Part shown: one piece after another, positions 32,566 to 38,770 of the stretch
How positions within the stretch are numbered: position 1 is the stretch's first letter
Layout: every line of letters begins with the position of its first letter
Origin: Clostridiales bacterium
GTDB taxonomy: Bacteria; Bacillota; Clostridia; Peptostreptococcales; Acidaminobacteraceae
NCBI GenBank assembly: GCA_016342415.1
Contig: JAEIOD010000038.1
Location: forward strand, 1-38,770
Reading direction: 5' to 3'
DNA: 38,770 bases
Made by a program: the position numbers and the translations under genes
Notes under the pieces: generated by a model
Databases searched by the model: none
What the model saw: the letters and a program-made list of their open reading frames with translations, nothing else
Told to the model about the DNA's origin: nothing

Positions 32566-33105
32566 TTATTTACAATTATAATCCTTTATTTTATCTACAC
32601 TATCCCATAAGATTATCCAATACGATTTGATACCACAACGTTTTAGTGCTTCATAACGATGATTGCCATCATTAAGTTCATATACGCCTGCTTCGTATTT
32701 TACAATCAAAGGCGGCATTTCCCATCCTGCTTTTATAGAGTTGATCATTTGATTCACACGTCTTTCGAAGTGTTCCTCAGGTTCATAAAAATTTAATCCT
32801 ATTTCTGGACCACAGCATCTTGAAAATTTATTTAGCTCCAATTTTATAGGACCTAACCAATACCTGTGTTGTAATTTAAGCCCCTTGGAAAAGTCCAAAT
32901 TGTTACCAACTGAACTTAAAAAGGCATGAACCCATGTTTCTATATTATTTTCACTACTGTATCTTATTGCTTCTTTTACTGTATAATTCATATAATCCTC
33001 CAAATTAAAAACACGTAAATACAGACTCTCTACATGTTGATATACCAAAGAATTTATCGGTATATTTATAATCGTCCTATTTTTCCCCATGATAAATAAA
33101 GCCAT
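32566..33105 (-). CDS. protein with ParB/sulfiredoxin-like domain
   Basis: The C-terminal half of this 179-residue protein carries ELNDGNHRYEALKRCG (about 147-162), the nucleotide-binding motif of the ParB/Srx fold, preceded by the usual PPLIVKYEAGVY strand pair. The N-terminal 100 residues are not recognisable. There is no helix-turn-helix of chromosome-partitioning ParB and no parA neighbour, so it is more likely one of the stand-alone NTPase or kinase-like members. The first ATG has GAGG but at long spacing; ATG 33088-33090 is an alternative. Confidence 0.65.
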   Translation of the reverse strand: MALFIMGKNRTIINIPINSLVYQHVESLYLRVFNLEDYMNYTVKEAIRYSSENNIETWVHAFLSSVGNNLDFSKGLKLQHRYWLGPIKLELNKFSRCCGPEIGLNFYEPEEHFERRVNQMINSIKAGWEMPPLIVKYEAGVYELNDGNHRYEALKRCGIKSYWIILWDSVDKIKDYNCK

Positions 33106-33229
33106 AACAGGCTTTTCCTCTATTTAATTTTTCAATTAAACTGTAAGAAAAATAGCATACATCATCATAAATAATACCTCCTTTTATCATTATAATCATA
33201 TAAGCCTTTTTCATCTATGGCAAGATGAT

Positions 33230-33814
33230 TTAAACTATCTTATTCATATAATAAATATGACACTTTTTTTCCATGAGTTTTATCTTATGCAGACATGTAT
33301 CTTCGCATGAGAAACTCATTTGAGATGTCATCGGAAGTTCTAACAAACTTCTTAGAAGCATATTGATCATACCGCCATGAGAAACCAGACAAATTCGTTC
33401 GTACCGAGCTTCTTTTAACTTTGAGACAAAGAGTTCAGCTCTTGTTCTAAACTCAATCATGGACTCCGTTTCATAGAGTGTCTCATGTGGTTTTCTACCA
33501 CCTTCTGGCAAAGGAAATATTTTCGCCGCTTCATCTCTTTTTACACCTGCCAAAAGACCATTATCCCATTCCATCAACGTATCATCGATTTCTAATGTAC
33601 ACCCACAAAACTCTTTTATCATATTGGCAGTTTTAAATGCTCTTTTTAGTGGACTACTGATAATTTTTTCAATTTTCTCATTGTCTTTAAGCCACAATGC
33701 CATTTTACGAGCCTGTCGGGCGCCTTCACCAGTCAGTTCAAGGTCGGCTCGACCTTCATGAACTTCTAAAATATCCCCTTCGGATTGACCATGTCTTATT
33801 AAAATAATTTCCAT
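33230..33814 (-). CDS. histidine phosphatase (phosphoglycerate-mutase-like)
   Basis: The 194-residue protein has LIRHGQSEGD (phospho-accepting His in RHG, about 6-15), SSPLKRAFKTA with the second Arg, and LVSHGGMI with the second catalytic His (about 145). It removes phosphate from a small metabolite; substrate is not predictable. Translation from GTG 33818-33820 is unlikely because the GGAG site sits directly against it; ATG 33812-33814 is at correct spacing. Confidence 0.9.
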   Translation of the reverse strand: MEIILIRHGQSEGDILEVHEGRADLELTGEGARQARKMALWLKDNEKIEKIISSPLKRAFKTANMIKEFCGCTLEIDDTLMEWDNGLLAGVKRDEAAKIFPLPEGGRKPHETLYETESMIEFRTRAELFVSKLKEARYERICLVSHGGMINMLLRSLLELPMTSQMSFSCEDTCLHKIKLMEKKCHIYYMNKIV

Positions 33815-33894
33815 TTTCACTCTCCTTTCTTATATTTTAACAAACACTATAAAATTTGCACAATATATTTTAAGGAATATATTTTATAATAGCA

Positions 33895-33923
33895 TTTACT
33901 AAGAACGTTTGTTCGTGTATACT
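33895..33923 (+). promoter_or_regulatory. SOS-type promoter with LexA box in the spacer
   Basis: -35 TTTACT (33895-33900), a 17-bp spacer and -10 TATACT (33918-33923). The spacer contains AGAACGTTTGTTCG (33902-33915), whose reverse complement CGAACAAACGTTCT matches 13 of 14 positions of the Gram-positive LexA box CGAACRNRYGTTYC. LexA bound there would block the promoter. Confidence 0.7.
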
Positions 33924-33944
33924 GTAAGTATAAAGGAGAGTCTG

Positions 33945-34502
33945 ATGAAAATATTAAAAGTAAGTCCATTTGATGAATGCCCTATATATGAAAGCCAACA
34001 TTTCATCTTCAGATTAGTTGAGGAAACTGATGCGAAGAACCTTTTGTCCTGTTACTCCGACCCAAGATCCGCACCGCTTTTTAACAGTGACAACTGTAAT
34101 AGTAATTTTATTTTCCATACCGCTGAAGACGTTTTAAAACTCATCCAGTTCTGGATTATGGAGTATAACAACAGAGGTTATGTTCGTTTTAGTGTTGTGG
34201 ATAAAAAAATAAACCAAGCTATTGGTACCATAGAAATTTTCTCGATTGATAAAACCAATGAATCTCTAGGATTTTTAAGACTTGATCTTGCATCTAAATA
34301 TGAAACACCTTCGCATCTAGATGATATATTTTATATGTTTGATTGTTACTTCAAAGATGATTTTGAAATAGATGGCATTGTTACTAAAGCTATCCCAAAG
34401 GCAACAATTCGAATCAATACCTTAGCAAAAAAAGGTTATTATCCTCTAAGGGATTCAACCATCACATCCTATGGTGATTACCATATCAAGCGATGGTCTT
34501 AA
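33945..34502 (+). CDS. GNAT-like acetyltransferase under a putative SOS promoter
   Basis: The 185-residue protein resembles divergent RimJ/L-type GNATs: FIFRLVEETDAKNLL start strand, FSVVDKKINQAIGTIEIF in the middle and INTLAKKGYYPL near the end. The acetyl-CoA glycine motif is not clearly preserved, so catalysis is uncertain. The frame begins upstream at 33909, but ATG 33945 has AAAGGAGAG correctly spaced and lies after the promoter. The next gene starts 30 bp downstream and is probably co-transcribed. Confidence 0.78.
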   Translation: MKILKVSPFDECPIYESQHFIFRLVEETDAKNLLSCYSDPRSAPLFNSDNCNSNFIFHTAEDVLKLIQFWIMEYNNRGYVRFSVVDKKINQAIGTIEIFSIDKTNESLGFLRLDLASKYETPSHLDDIFYMFDCYFKDDFEIDGIVTKAIPKATIRINTLAKKGYYPLRDSTITSYGDYHIKRWS

Positions 34503-34532
34503 TTAACAAACGTTTGTATAGGTGGTGTTAAA

Positions 34533-34793
34533 GTGAAAGTGGTATGTAAGGCAATTGAAATGATTGCATGGTTTGAAAAAGATGGTAAAGTACATCCTAT
34601 CAAGTTTAGGTTAAAAGAAGAGGATCAAAATAGAGTGATTGTTATAGAACGTATCCGTTGTGTAAAAATCGAAAAGTTTGGAGGTAATCAAATGTATGTT
34701 TTTGAATGTGAAAGTCACATCGATGGGATACTAAAAATTTATGAAATTAAATATGAAACGGAGACCTGCAAATGGGTCCTCTTCAAAATTTAA
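34533..34793 (+). CDS. conserved small protein, GTG start
   Basis: This 86-residue protein starts MKVVCKAIEMIAWF and contains PIKFRL, a MYVFECES strand and an ending IKYETETCKWVLFKI. I recall it as one of the widely distributed unnamed Clostridial proteins, but I cannot give a function. The first codon is GTG with GGTGG 7 bases upstream. A perfect palindrome ACAAACGTTTGT (34506-34517) lies just before it. With the GNAT gene it is likely in the damage-inducible unit. Confidence 0.75.
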   Translation: MKVVCKAIEMIAWFEKDGKVHPIKFRLKEEDQNRVIVIERIRCVKIEKFGGNQMYVFECESHIDGILKIYEIKYETETCKWVLFKI

Positions 34794-34820
34794 GAACTGG
34801 CCAATGACCAGTTCTATTTT
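34793..34820 (+). terminator. intrinsic terminator after the small conserved gene
   Basis: The 8-bp stem AGAACTGG / CCAGTTCT (34793-34800 with 34808-34815) is followed by ATTTTTAT. It starts at the stop codon of the GTG-start gene. Confidence 0.8.
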
Positions 34821-34822
34821 TA

Positions 34823-35521
34823 TCATTCCATTGATTCGGAATCATCGCTGAGTTCAATTTCTGAGATAACGTCTTTCGTAAGCGTTTCATCCTCTAAGTC
34901 TAATGATCCTATTTCATTTTTTATATCTAACATACGTTCATCAAGAATAGAAATCATATTGGCACAAATTTTCAATTGCTCTGTAATCTTTGAAGGTGCT
35001 TTATTTCTAAACTTATAGTAAATTTTATGTTCTAAACTCGCCCAAAAATCCATTGCAACAGTTCTAATTTGAACTTCAATACGTGTTGGTACAACACCGC
35101 TACTTAAGTAAACAGGAATATCAATGTGCATATGAAGACTCTTATAGCCATTTGCTTTTGGTTCCTTAATATAATCCTTTATTAAAACCACTTTGAGATC
35201 ATCTTGTTTTTCTAAGAGTTCCGCAACGTGGTAGATATCATTTGTAAAAGAACAAATAATACGAATACCCGCAATATCCGAAATATGCATTCTGGCATTT
35301 TCAATTGTCGGTTCAAATCCCATTCTATCTAATTTTTTTATAATATTATTAGGTTTTTTTACACGGTATCTGATATGTTCAATAGGATTGTAATCATGAA
35401 TATTTCGAAATTCTTCATCTAAAATATCTAATTTAGTCTTGATTTCCTCTACTGCAAATTTATGAACCAACAGCAAATCTCTCCAAGGTTTCATTTCTTC
35501 CGTCATTAACGCTTCGTACAT
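34823..35521 (-). CDS. small alarmone synthetase (YwaC/RelP-like GTP pyrophosphokinase)
   Basis: The 232-residue protein has only a RelA/SpoT synthetase domain: DIAGIRIICSFTNDIY (about 82-97), DYIKEPKANGYKSLH (about 116-130) with the G-loop, and VQIRTVAMDFWASLEHKIYYK (about 150-170). It makes (p)ppGpp from GTP/GDP and ATP. The block DFWASLEHKIYYK and the NPIEHIRYRVKK start resemble B. subtilis YwaC (SAS2/RelP) more than YjbM. No hydrolase domain is present. The C-terminal tail is strongly acidic. GGAGG precedes the ATG. Confidence 0.92.
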   Translation of the reverse strand: MYEALMTEEMKPWRDLLLVHKFAVEEIKTKLDILDEEFRNIHDYNPIEHIRYRVKKPNNIIKKLDRMGFEPTIENARMHISDIAGIRIICSFTNDIYHVAELLEKQDDLKVVLIKDYIKEPKANGYKSLHMHIDIPVYLSSGVVPTRIEVQIRTVAMDFWASLEHKIYYKFRNKAPSKITEQLKICANMISILDERMLDIKNEIGSLDLEDETLTKDVISEIELSDDSESME

Positions 35522-35622
35522 ATATCCTCCTGACTATTATCTATATCTTATTATAGCCTATAATAGTTGTGTTCATTACATCGATTGTGTATTAATTAAC
35601 AAATATTTAATGCTAACTCAAT

Positions 35623-35651
35623 AAAAAGAAGCCTGATAAGCTACCAGACTT
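35623..35651 (-). terminator. intrinsic terminator of the flavodoxin gene
   Basis: The 10-bp stem AAGTCTGGTA / TATCAGGCTT (two G-U pairs; 35642-35651 with 35629-35638), 3-base loop, is followed by TCTTTTT on the minus strand. Confidence 0.75.
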
Positions 35652-35663
35652 CAACGATGATTT

Positions 35664-36134
35664 TTATTTCAATTTTTTTACAAGCTTTTTTAATGCCTCT
35701 ACTTTGATGCCAGTATCCATATCACCTTTTTTTATGATTGTTCTTATAGCGACCTTCTCAAATAATTTCATATGATCAAAATCAACACCATAACCAGCAT
35801 AAACAACACTAGACAAATGATTTATAATGCCCTTTGATAAGGATTGTTCTAAATAATTTGAGGTTTTGAATTCATTGACTGAACACACATACATACCTAT
35901 TGTTTTTTCAATCAAATCAGTCTTATACTTATTGATTAAATCAACCATCTCTCTACGAAGCTTACCCGAATAAACTGGACATCCAAATATTATTTTTTCA
36001 GCATCAGAAATAATATCATAAGTGACTTCATTTGTATCAAACAGTTCTACGGAGTCGTCAACCATTTTGCTTAACTGCTCTGCTACAGTTTTTGTAAAAC
36101 CATGTTTGGTAGAATATATTATTATAGTTTTCAT
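35664..36134 (-). CDS. flavodoxin-domain protein
   Basis: The 156-residue protein has the FMN-binding first loop IIIYSTKHGFTKTVAEQL (about 4-21), FGCPVYSGKLRREM and YVCSVNEF. This fits the Flavodoxin_5 (HemG-like) group, which includes menaquinone-linked protoporphyrinogen oxidases and simpler electron carriers. The frame has 4 extra codons, but ATG 36132-36134 has GGAGG 5 bases upstream. No heme genes adjoin, so a generic flavodoxin role is safer. Confidence 0.87.
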   Translation of the reverse strand: MKTIIIYSTKHGFTKTVAEQLSKMVDDSVELFDTNEVTYDIISDAEKIIFGCPVYSGKLRREMVDLINKYKTDLIEKTIGMYVCSVNEFKTSNYLEQSLSKGIINHLSSVVYAGYGVDFDHMKLFEKVAIRTIIKKGDMDTGIKVEALKKLVKKLK

Positions 36135-36195
36135 AAAAACCTCCATTAATTGAGTCTCTTGATATCAAGTGTAACATATACTTCATCATTTAACT

Positions 36196-36768
36196 CTATT
36201 CATTGGTGATTTTCTTTTCAATCACAATCACATAAGGTGGATTGTTCCGTTGGTTTACAAATTTGGATGTCATCACACTGTATTTTTTTTGTTCCAATAA
36301 AGCAAAATATTCTTTAAGTGCTTGTGATTCTTCTGCACCTTCCTCATGTCCTGGATACACAACAACCCATAAGATACCATGGCATTTTAGAAGCCTTAAA
36401 GCTGCTTCTATAGCCAATAAAGTCGTTGTTTTATGCGTCTTAATATTTTTATCCGCTCTTGGAAGGTAACCTAAATTAAAAATTACAAAATCAACAGGCT
36501 CCAAAACATATTTTCCCATATGCTCATGTCCATCACAGATTAATTGAAAATTCTCTCGTTCTTTTAGTTTTTCTTTTGTTGATTCAATAGCAAGCTGCTG
36601 TATATCAAAACCGTATACAAATCCCTCTGTTCCAACTAATTCGGATAAAAATAAAGTGTCATGTCCATTTCCAGTCGTTGCATCTATACATCTATACCCA
36701 GGCTTAACAAACTGTGGCAACATCATTTGGGTTAAAATTGTTACATTTTCTATATATTTTCCTCGCAT
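36196..36768 (-). CDS. mnmM: MnmM/YtqB-type tRNA methyltransferase
   Basis: The 190-residue SAM methyltransferase has motif I CIDATTGNGHDTLFLS (about 26-41), the family-specific FNLGYLPRADK (about 96-106) and VYPGHEEGAEE (about 139-149), then the FVNQRNNPPYVIVIEK end. These match B. subtilis YtqB closely. MnmM methylates nm5s2U34 in tRNA to mnm5s2U in Gram-positive bacteria lacking MnmC. GAGG lies 5 bases before the ATG. Older annotation calls it a putative rRNA methylase. Confidence 0.88.
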   Translation of the reverse strand: MRGKYIENVTILTQMMLPQFVKPGYRCIDATTGNGHDTLFLSELVGTEGFVYGFDIQQLAIESTKEKLKERENFQLICDGHEHMGKYVLEPVDFVIFNLGYLPRADKNIKTHKTTTLLAIEAALRLLKCHGILWVVVYPGHEEGAEESQALKEYFALLEQKKYSVMTSKFVNQRNNPPYVIVIEKKITNE

Positions 36769-36816
36769 ACCATCCTCATTAAGATCATCTTAATGCTCCT
36801 TGTCTCCCATTATACA

Positions 36817-37245
36817 TTAGTCCATGTAAATTTGGAAAGAACACGGCAAGTTATTCTTTAGGTATGAATCCATTATTTCAATAGAGAACGATTTACCAGT
36901 AAGAGTCTCCAAAGACTTACTCAAAAATCCGACTGTACATTGACAAGCATGAGGATTTTCCATTTGATTCATGATTGGACAAATACAACTTTCAAAATTA
37001 TACGTCAGTTGAACAACATCATCCTTTACCTCAATATTATGATCTTTGAAAGGACTTTCTTTTAACAACTCAACCAAAGACTGATTATCAGAGATTTCTT
37101 GACTTGATTTAAATTTGCTTATTTCATCAAGCATGCCACTCCACTTAGCACACATTGCACCACAATCATGTAATACTGTAAAATTCTTTTCCGACTCTAA
37201 TCCACCAATCAATTGATTTAACCAATTCTTTTTAAACTCTTTCAT
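36817..37245 (-). CDS. cysteine-rich protein of unknown function
   Basis: The 142-residue protein has cysteines in two groups: CGAMCAKW (about 29-36) and CICPIMNQMENPHACQC (about 87-103), a pattern suitable for a metal or iron-sulfur site. The ending SIEIMDSYLKNNLPCSFQI is like the C-terminus of hydrocarbon-binding (V4R-like) folds, but the match is weak. GGAGG precedes the ATG. TATAAT on the minus strand (37266-37271) is 20 bp upstream, with a dyad (37285-37298) over the probable -35 area. Confidence 0.72.
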   Translation of the reverse strand: MKEFKKNWLNQLIGGLESEKNFTVLHDCGAMCAKWSGMLDEISKFKSSQEISDNQSLVELLKESPFKDHNIEVKDDVVQLTYNFESCICPIMNQMENPHACQCTVGFLSKSLETLTGKSFSIEIMDSYLKNNLPCSFQIYMD

Positions 37246-37284
37246 AACTATTACCTCCTAAAACCATTATACATGATAAATTAC

Positions 37285-37298
37285 GACAACAGTTTGTC
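37285..37298. promoter_or_regulatory. possible operator dyad
   Basis: GACAA-N4-TTGTC lies just upstream of a -10 box TATAAT (minus strand, 37266-37271) of the cysteine-rich gene. A 5-bp arm is short; a repressor site is possible. Confidence 0.25.
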
Positions 37299-37351
37299 AT
37301 AGTTATATTTGAAATCATACGCTTAGTATTTGCTTTTTTATACTAAATTTA

Positions 37352-38599
37352 TTAAATCAAACTTCTCATACCGGGATAATCATCATCTCCGACCCCGCCC
37401 GACATAGATTTAACTTTAGTTTGAATCAAACTTGCCCTTGAAATAATTTCCTTTCCAAAGCGTTCTCTTAAGTCATCAATGGTCTGATCAAGTGTTTCAA
37501 TCTTCTCATCCTCTTGTTTTAACAGGTATAATTGTCTGGGCAATTCCTCTTGTAATTGTGAAACTCTTACGCCTAAATGTCTAATTGGCACTTGATTCCA
37601 TAATACATCAAATAATCTCATGGCCTCTTCATAAATATCATTGGTACTTGAAATAGTATACAACATTTTATGTTGCTTTTGTATGGTATCAAATCCATTG
37701 GTTTTGATATGAATAGCGATAACATATGCTCGCATTTCTGCTGCTCGAAGTCTCATGCCAACACTTTCACATAGAGAAAGTATATATCTAGCAGCATCTT
37801 CTCTCTCAGTAATATCATAGGGAATCGTCGTTGAATTTCCGATACTTTTCACTAAACTGTATTTTTCATCATTAACAATAGAAACATCTCTACCCCATGC
37901 AAAATTGTAGATCAATTCTCCATGACTTTTAAGAATATATTTCAAGAAATTCAAATCAGTTTGAGCCAAATCGCCCACTGTATCAATACCATATTTGATT
38001 AGCTTTGCTTCTGTTGATCTACCCACCATAAATAGATCGGAAACATGCAACGGCCATAATTTTTCTTGTACTTCATGAGGATACAGCGTGTGAACTTTAT
38101 TAGGTTTTTCTAAATCTGAAGCCATCTTTGCTAATATTTTATTTGTTGAAATACCGATGTTTACTGTAAAACCTAATTCATCTTCAATGCGTTTTTGCAT
38201 CACATAGGCCGCCTCTAACGGGGAACCAAATAACTTTTCTACTGTAGTATAATCTAAAAAACATTCATCAATCGAGAAAATCTCAACATCAGGTGAGTAC
38301 TCTCTTAAGAGAGCCATCATCGCTTTGCTGGCTTTTGTATAAACATTATACCTTGGAGATACACACACTAATTGTGGACATAGTTTAAAAGCATCCACCA
38401 ATGTTTGAGCCGTTTTTATACCAAATTTCTTTGCCGGTATGGATTTAGCCAGAACAATCCCGGACCGTTTTTTGGGATCCCCACCAACAATCGAAGGAAT
38501 ATTCCTTAAATCTATCGTTTCACCATGTTGTAATCTATCAACCGCATCCCATGACAGAAATGCAGAATTCACATCTATATGAAATATAATTCTAGACAT
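37352..38599 (-). CDS. dinB: Y-family DNA polymerase IV
   Basis: The 415-residue translesion polymerase has catalytic residues D9 (FHIDVNSAF), D111 and E112 (FSIDECFLDY), the finger residues VLAKSIPAKKFGIKT, and the thumb and little-finger domains. A possible sliding-clamp motif QLYLL is at about 366-370. The first motif has VNSAFLSW instead of the E. coli DCFFASVE, usual for the Clostridial branch. It copies past damaged bases with low accuracy. A LexA-like box and extended -10 lie upstream, so it is probably SOS controlled. Confidence 0.94.
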   Translation of the reverse strand: MSRIIFHIDVNSAFLSWDAVDRLQHGETIDLRNIPSIVGGDPKKRSGIVLAKSIPAKKFGIKTAQTLVDAFKLCPQLVCVSPRYNVYTKASKAMMALLREYSPDVEIFSIDECFLDYTTVEKLFGSPLEAAYVMQKRIEDELGFTVNIGISTNKILAKMASDLEKPNKVHTLYPHEVQEKLWPLHVSDLFMVGRSTEAKLIKYGIDTVGDLAQTDLNFLKYILKSHGELIYNFAWGRDVSIVNDEKYSLVKSIGNSTTIPYDITEREDAARYILSLCESVGMRLRAAEMRAYVIAIHIKTNGFDTIQKQHKMLYTISSTNDIYEEAMRLFDVLWNQVPIRHLGVRVSQLQEELPRQLYLLKQEDEKIETLDQTIDDLRERFGKEIISRASLIQTKVKSMSGGVGDDDYPGMRSLI

Positions 38600-38645
38600 T
38601 ATATCACTCCATTATTTGAACTCAAAACCCTACTATCCTACTATC

Positions 38646-38666
38646 ATTATACCAAACATAAGTTCT
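38646..38666 (-). promoter_or_regulatory. dinB promoter with LexA-like box
   Basis: The minus strand has an extended -10 TGGTATAAT (38646-38654) directly preceded by AGAACTTATGTTTG (38653-38666). The core GAACTTATGTTT is one base from the LexA core GAAC-N4-GTTC. No good -35 is seen. Confidence 0.55.
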
Positions 38667-38770
38667 CTATTCTATAGAGCAATATAACAAATACCTTAAA
38701 TGAAAATTTAATAGTACATTCTCTTTAGTTGAACTAGACATTAAGTCTTGCACAGTTCCTGTATACTGTT
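38667..38770. other. right edge of window, no gene recognised
   Basis: AT-rich sequence upstream of dinB. I see no complete gene; a CTGTATACTG-like segment at the very end could be part of a promoter for a gene outside the window. Confidence 0.4.

Noticed and set aside
34506..34517. Palindrome ACAAACGTTTGT as a second LexA box
   Set aside because: It shares AACGTTTGT with the box at 33902 but misses three core positions of GAAC-N4-GTTC, so it is not called as a LexA site.
37323..37346. Hairpin TTAGTAT / ATACTAA downstream of dinB as a terminator
   Set aside because: There is no T-run after the stem on the minus strand.
1..38770. CRISPR array, tRNA, rRNA, insertion sequence or phage attachment site
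   Set aside because: No regularly spaced repeats, cloverleaf-like segments, transposase motifs or flanking repeats were noticed by eye; a dedicated search could still find a weak case.

Overview
The window looks like chromosomal DNA from a low-GC Gram-positive bacterium (Bacillota, probably Clostridia-like; inferred from gene content, not from any search). Pointers are strong AGGAGG-type ribosome binding sites, a FosB-type thiol transferase, an MnmM/YtqB methyltransferase, a YwaC-like alarmone synthetase, Gram-positive-type LexA boxes, and a sigma-54 system beside a sodium:amino-acid symporter. No rRNA, tRNA, CRISPR array or insertion sequence was recognised. Gene density is high and most genes lie on the minus strand in tightly overlapping operons.

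Region 1 (1-10.0 kb). A GNAT gene overlaps a truncated GNAT remnant at the left edge. A sodium:alanine-type symporter follows, preceded by a near-perfect -24/-12 (sigma-54) promoter. Upstream of it, a minus-strand operon runs from a good promoter at about 8.9 kb: YqeK-like HD hydrolase, RimL-type acetyltransferase, Nudix-GNAT fusion, membrane protein, FosB-like enzyme, sensor kinase with an amino-acid-binding-protein-like sensor domain, and an NtrC-type sigma-54 activator. The simplest reading is that the kinase senses an extracellular amino acid-like ligand and the activator switches on the symporter. A Rieske oxygenase-type protein stands alone at 9-10 kb.

Region 2 (10.2-16.9 kb). A plus-strand polar amino acid ABC transporter operon (binding lipoprotein, permease, ATPase) ends in a strong hairpin terminator. 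Converging on it is a SAM methyltransferase whose 5' leader encodes a 12-residue peptide with a perfect Shine-Dalgarno and three mutually exclusive RNA helices, one of which buries the methyltransferase ribosome binding site. This looks like a translational attenuator and is the most notable find. Then come a small membrane iron-sulfur protein and a TldD/TldE metalloprotease pair.

Region 3 (16.9-24.0 kb). A minus-strand cluster rich in putative detoxification functions: radical SAM protein, MazG-like pyrophosphohydrolase, aminoglycoside-phosphotransferase-like kinase, two GNATs, an alpha/beta hydrolase-GNAT fusion, an MccF-like peptidase, an AraC-GyrI regulator and another GNAT.

Region 4 (24.1-32.5 kb). 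Two tandem paralogous membrane proteins of unknown function plus a third small membrane protein, a DHH phosphoesterase, glutaminyl-tRNA synthetase, a YhhN-family membrane protein, a DUF1905 protein and oligoendopeptidase F. Two of the three largest gene-poor stretches lie here (28.8-29.1 and 30.2-30.7 kb); they hold a possible decayed gene and a possible 42-residue membrane peptide.

Region 5 (32.5-38.8 kb). ParB-like protein, histidine phosphatase, a GNAT plus small protein behind a promoter with a LexA box in its spacer, small alarmone synthetase, flavodoxin, MnmM, a cysteine-rich protein, and Y-family DNA polymerase IV with its own LexA-like box. Counting fusions and the remnant, nine GNAT domains occur in under 39 kb.
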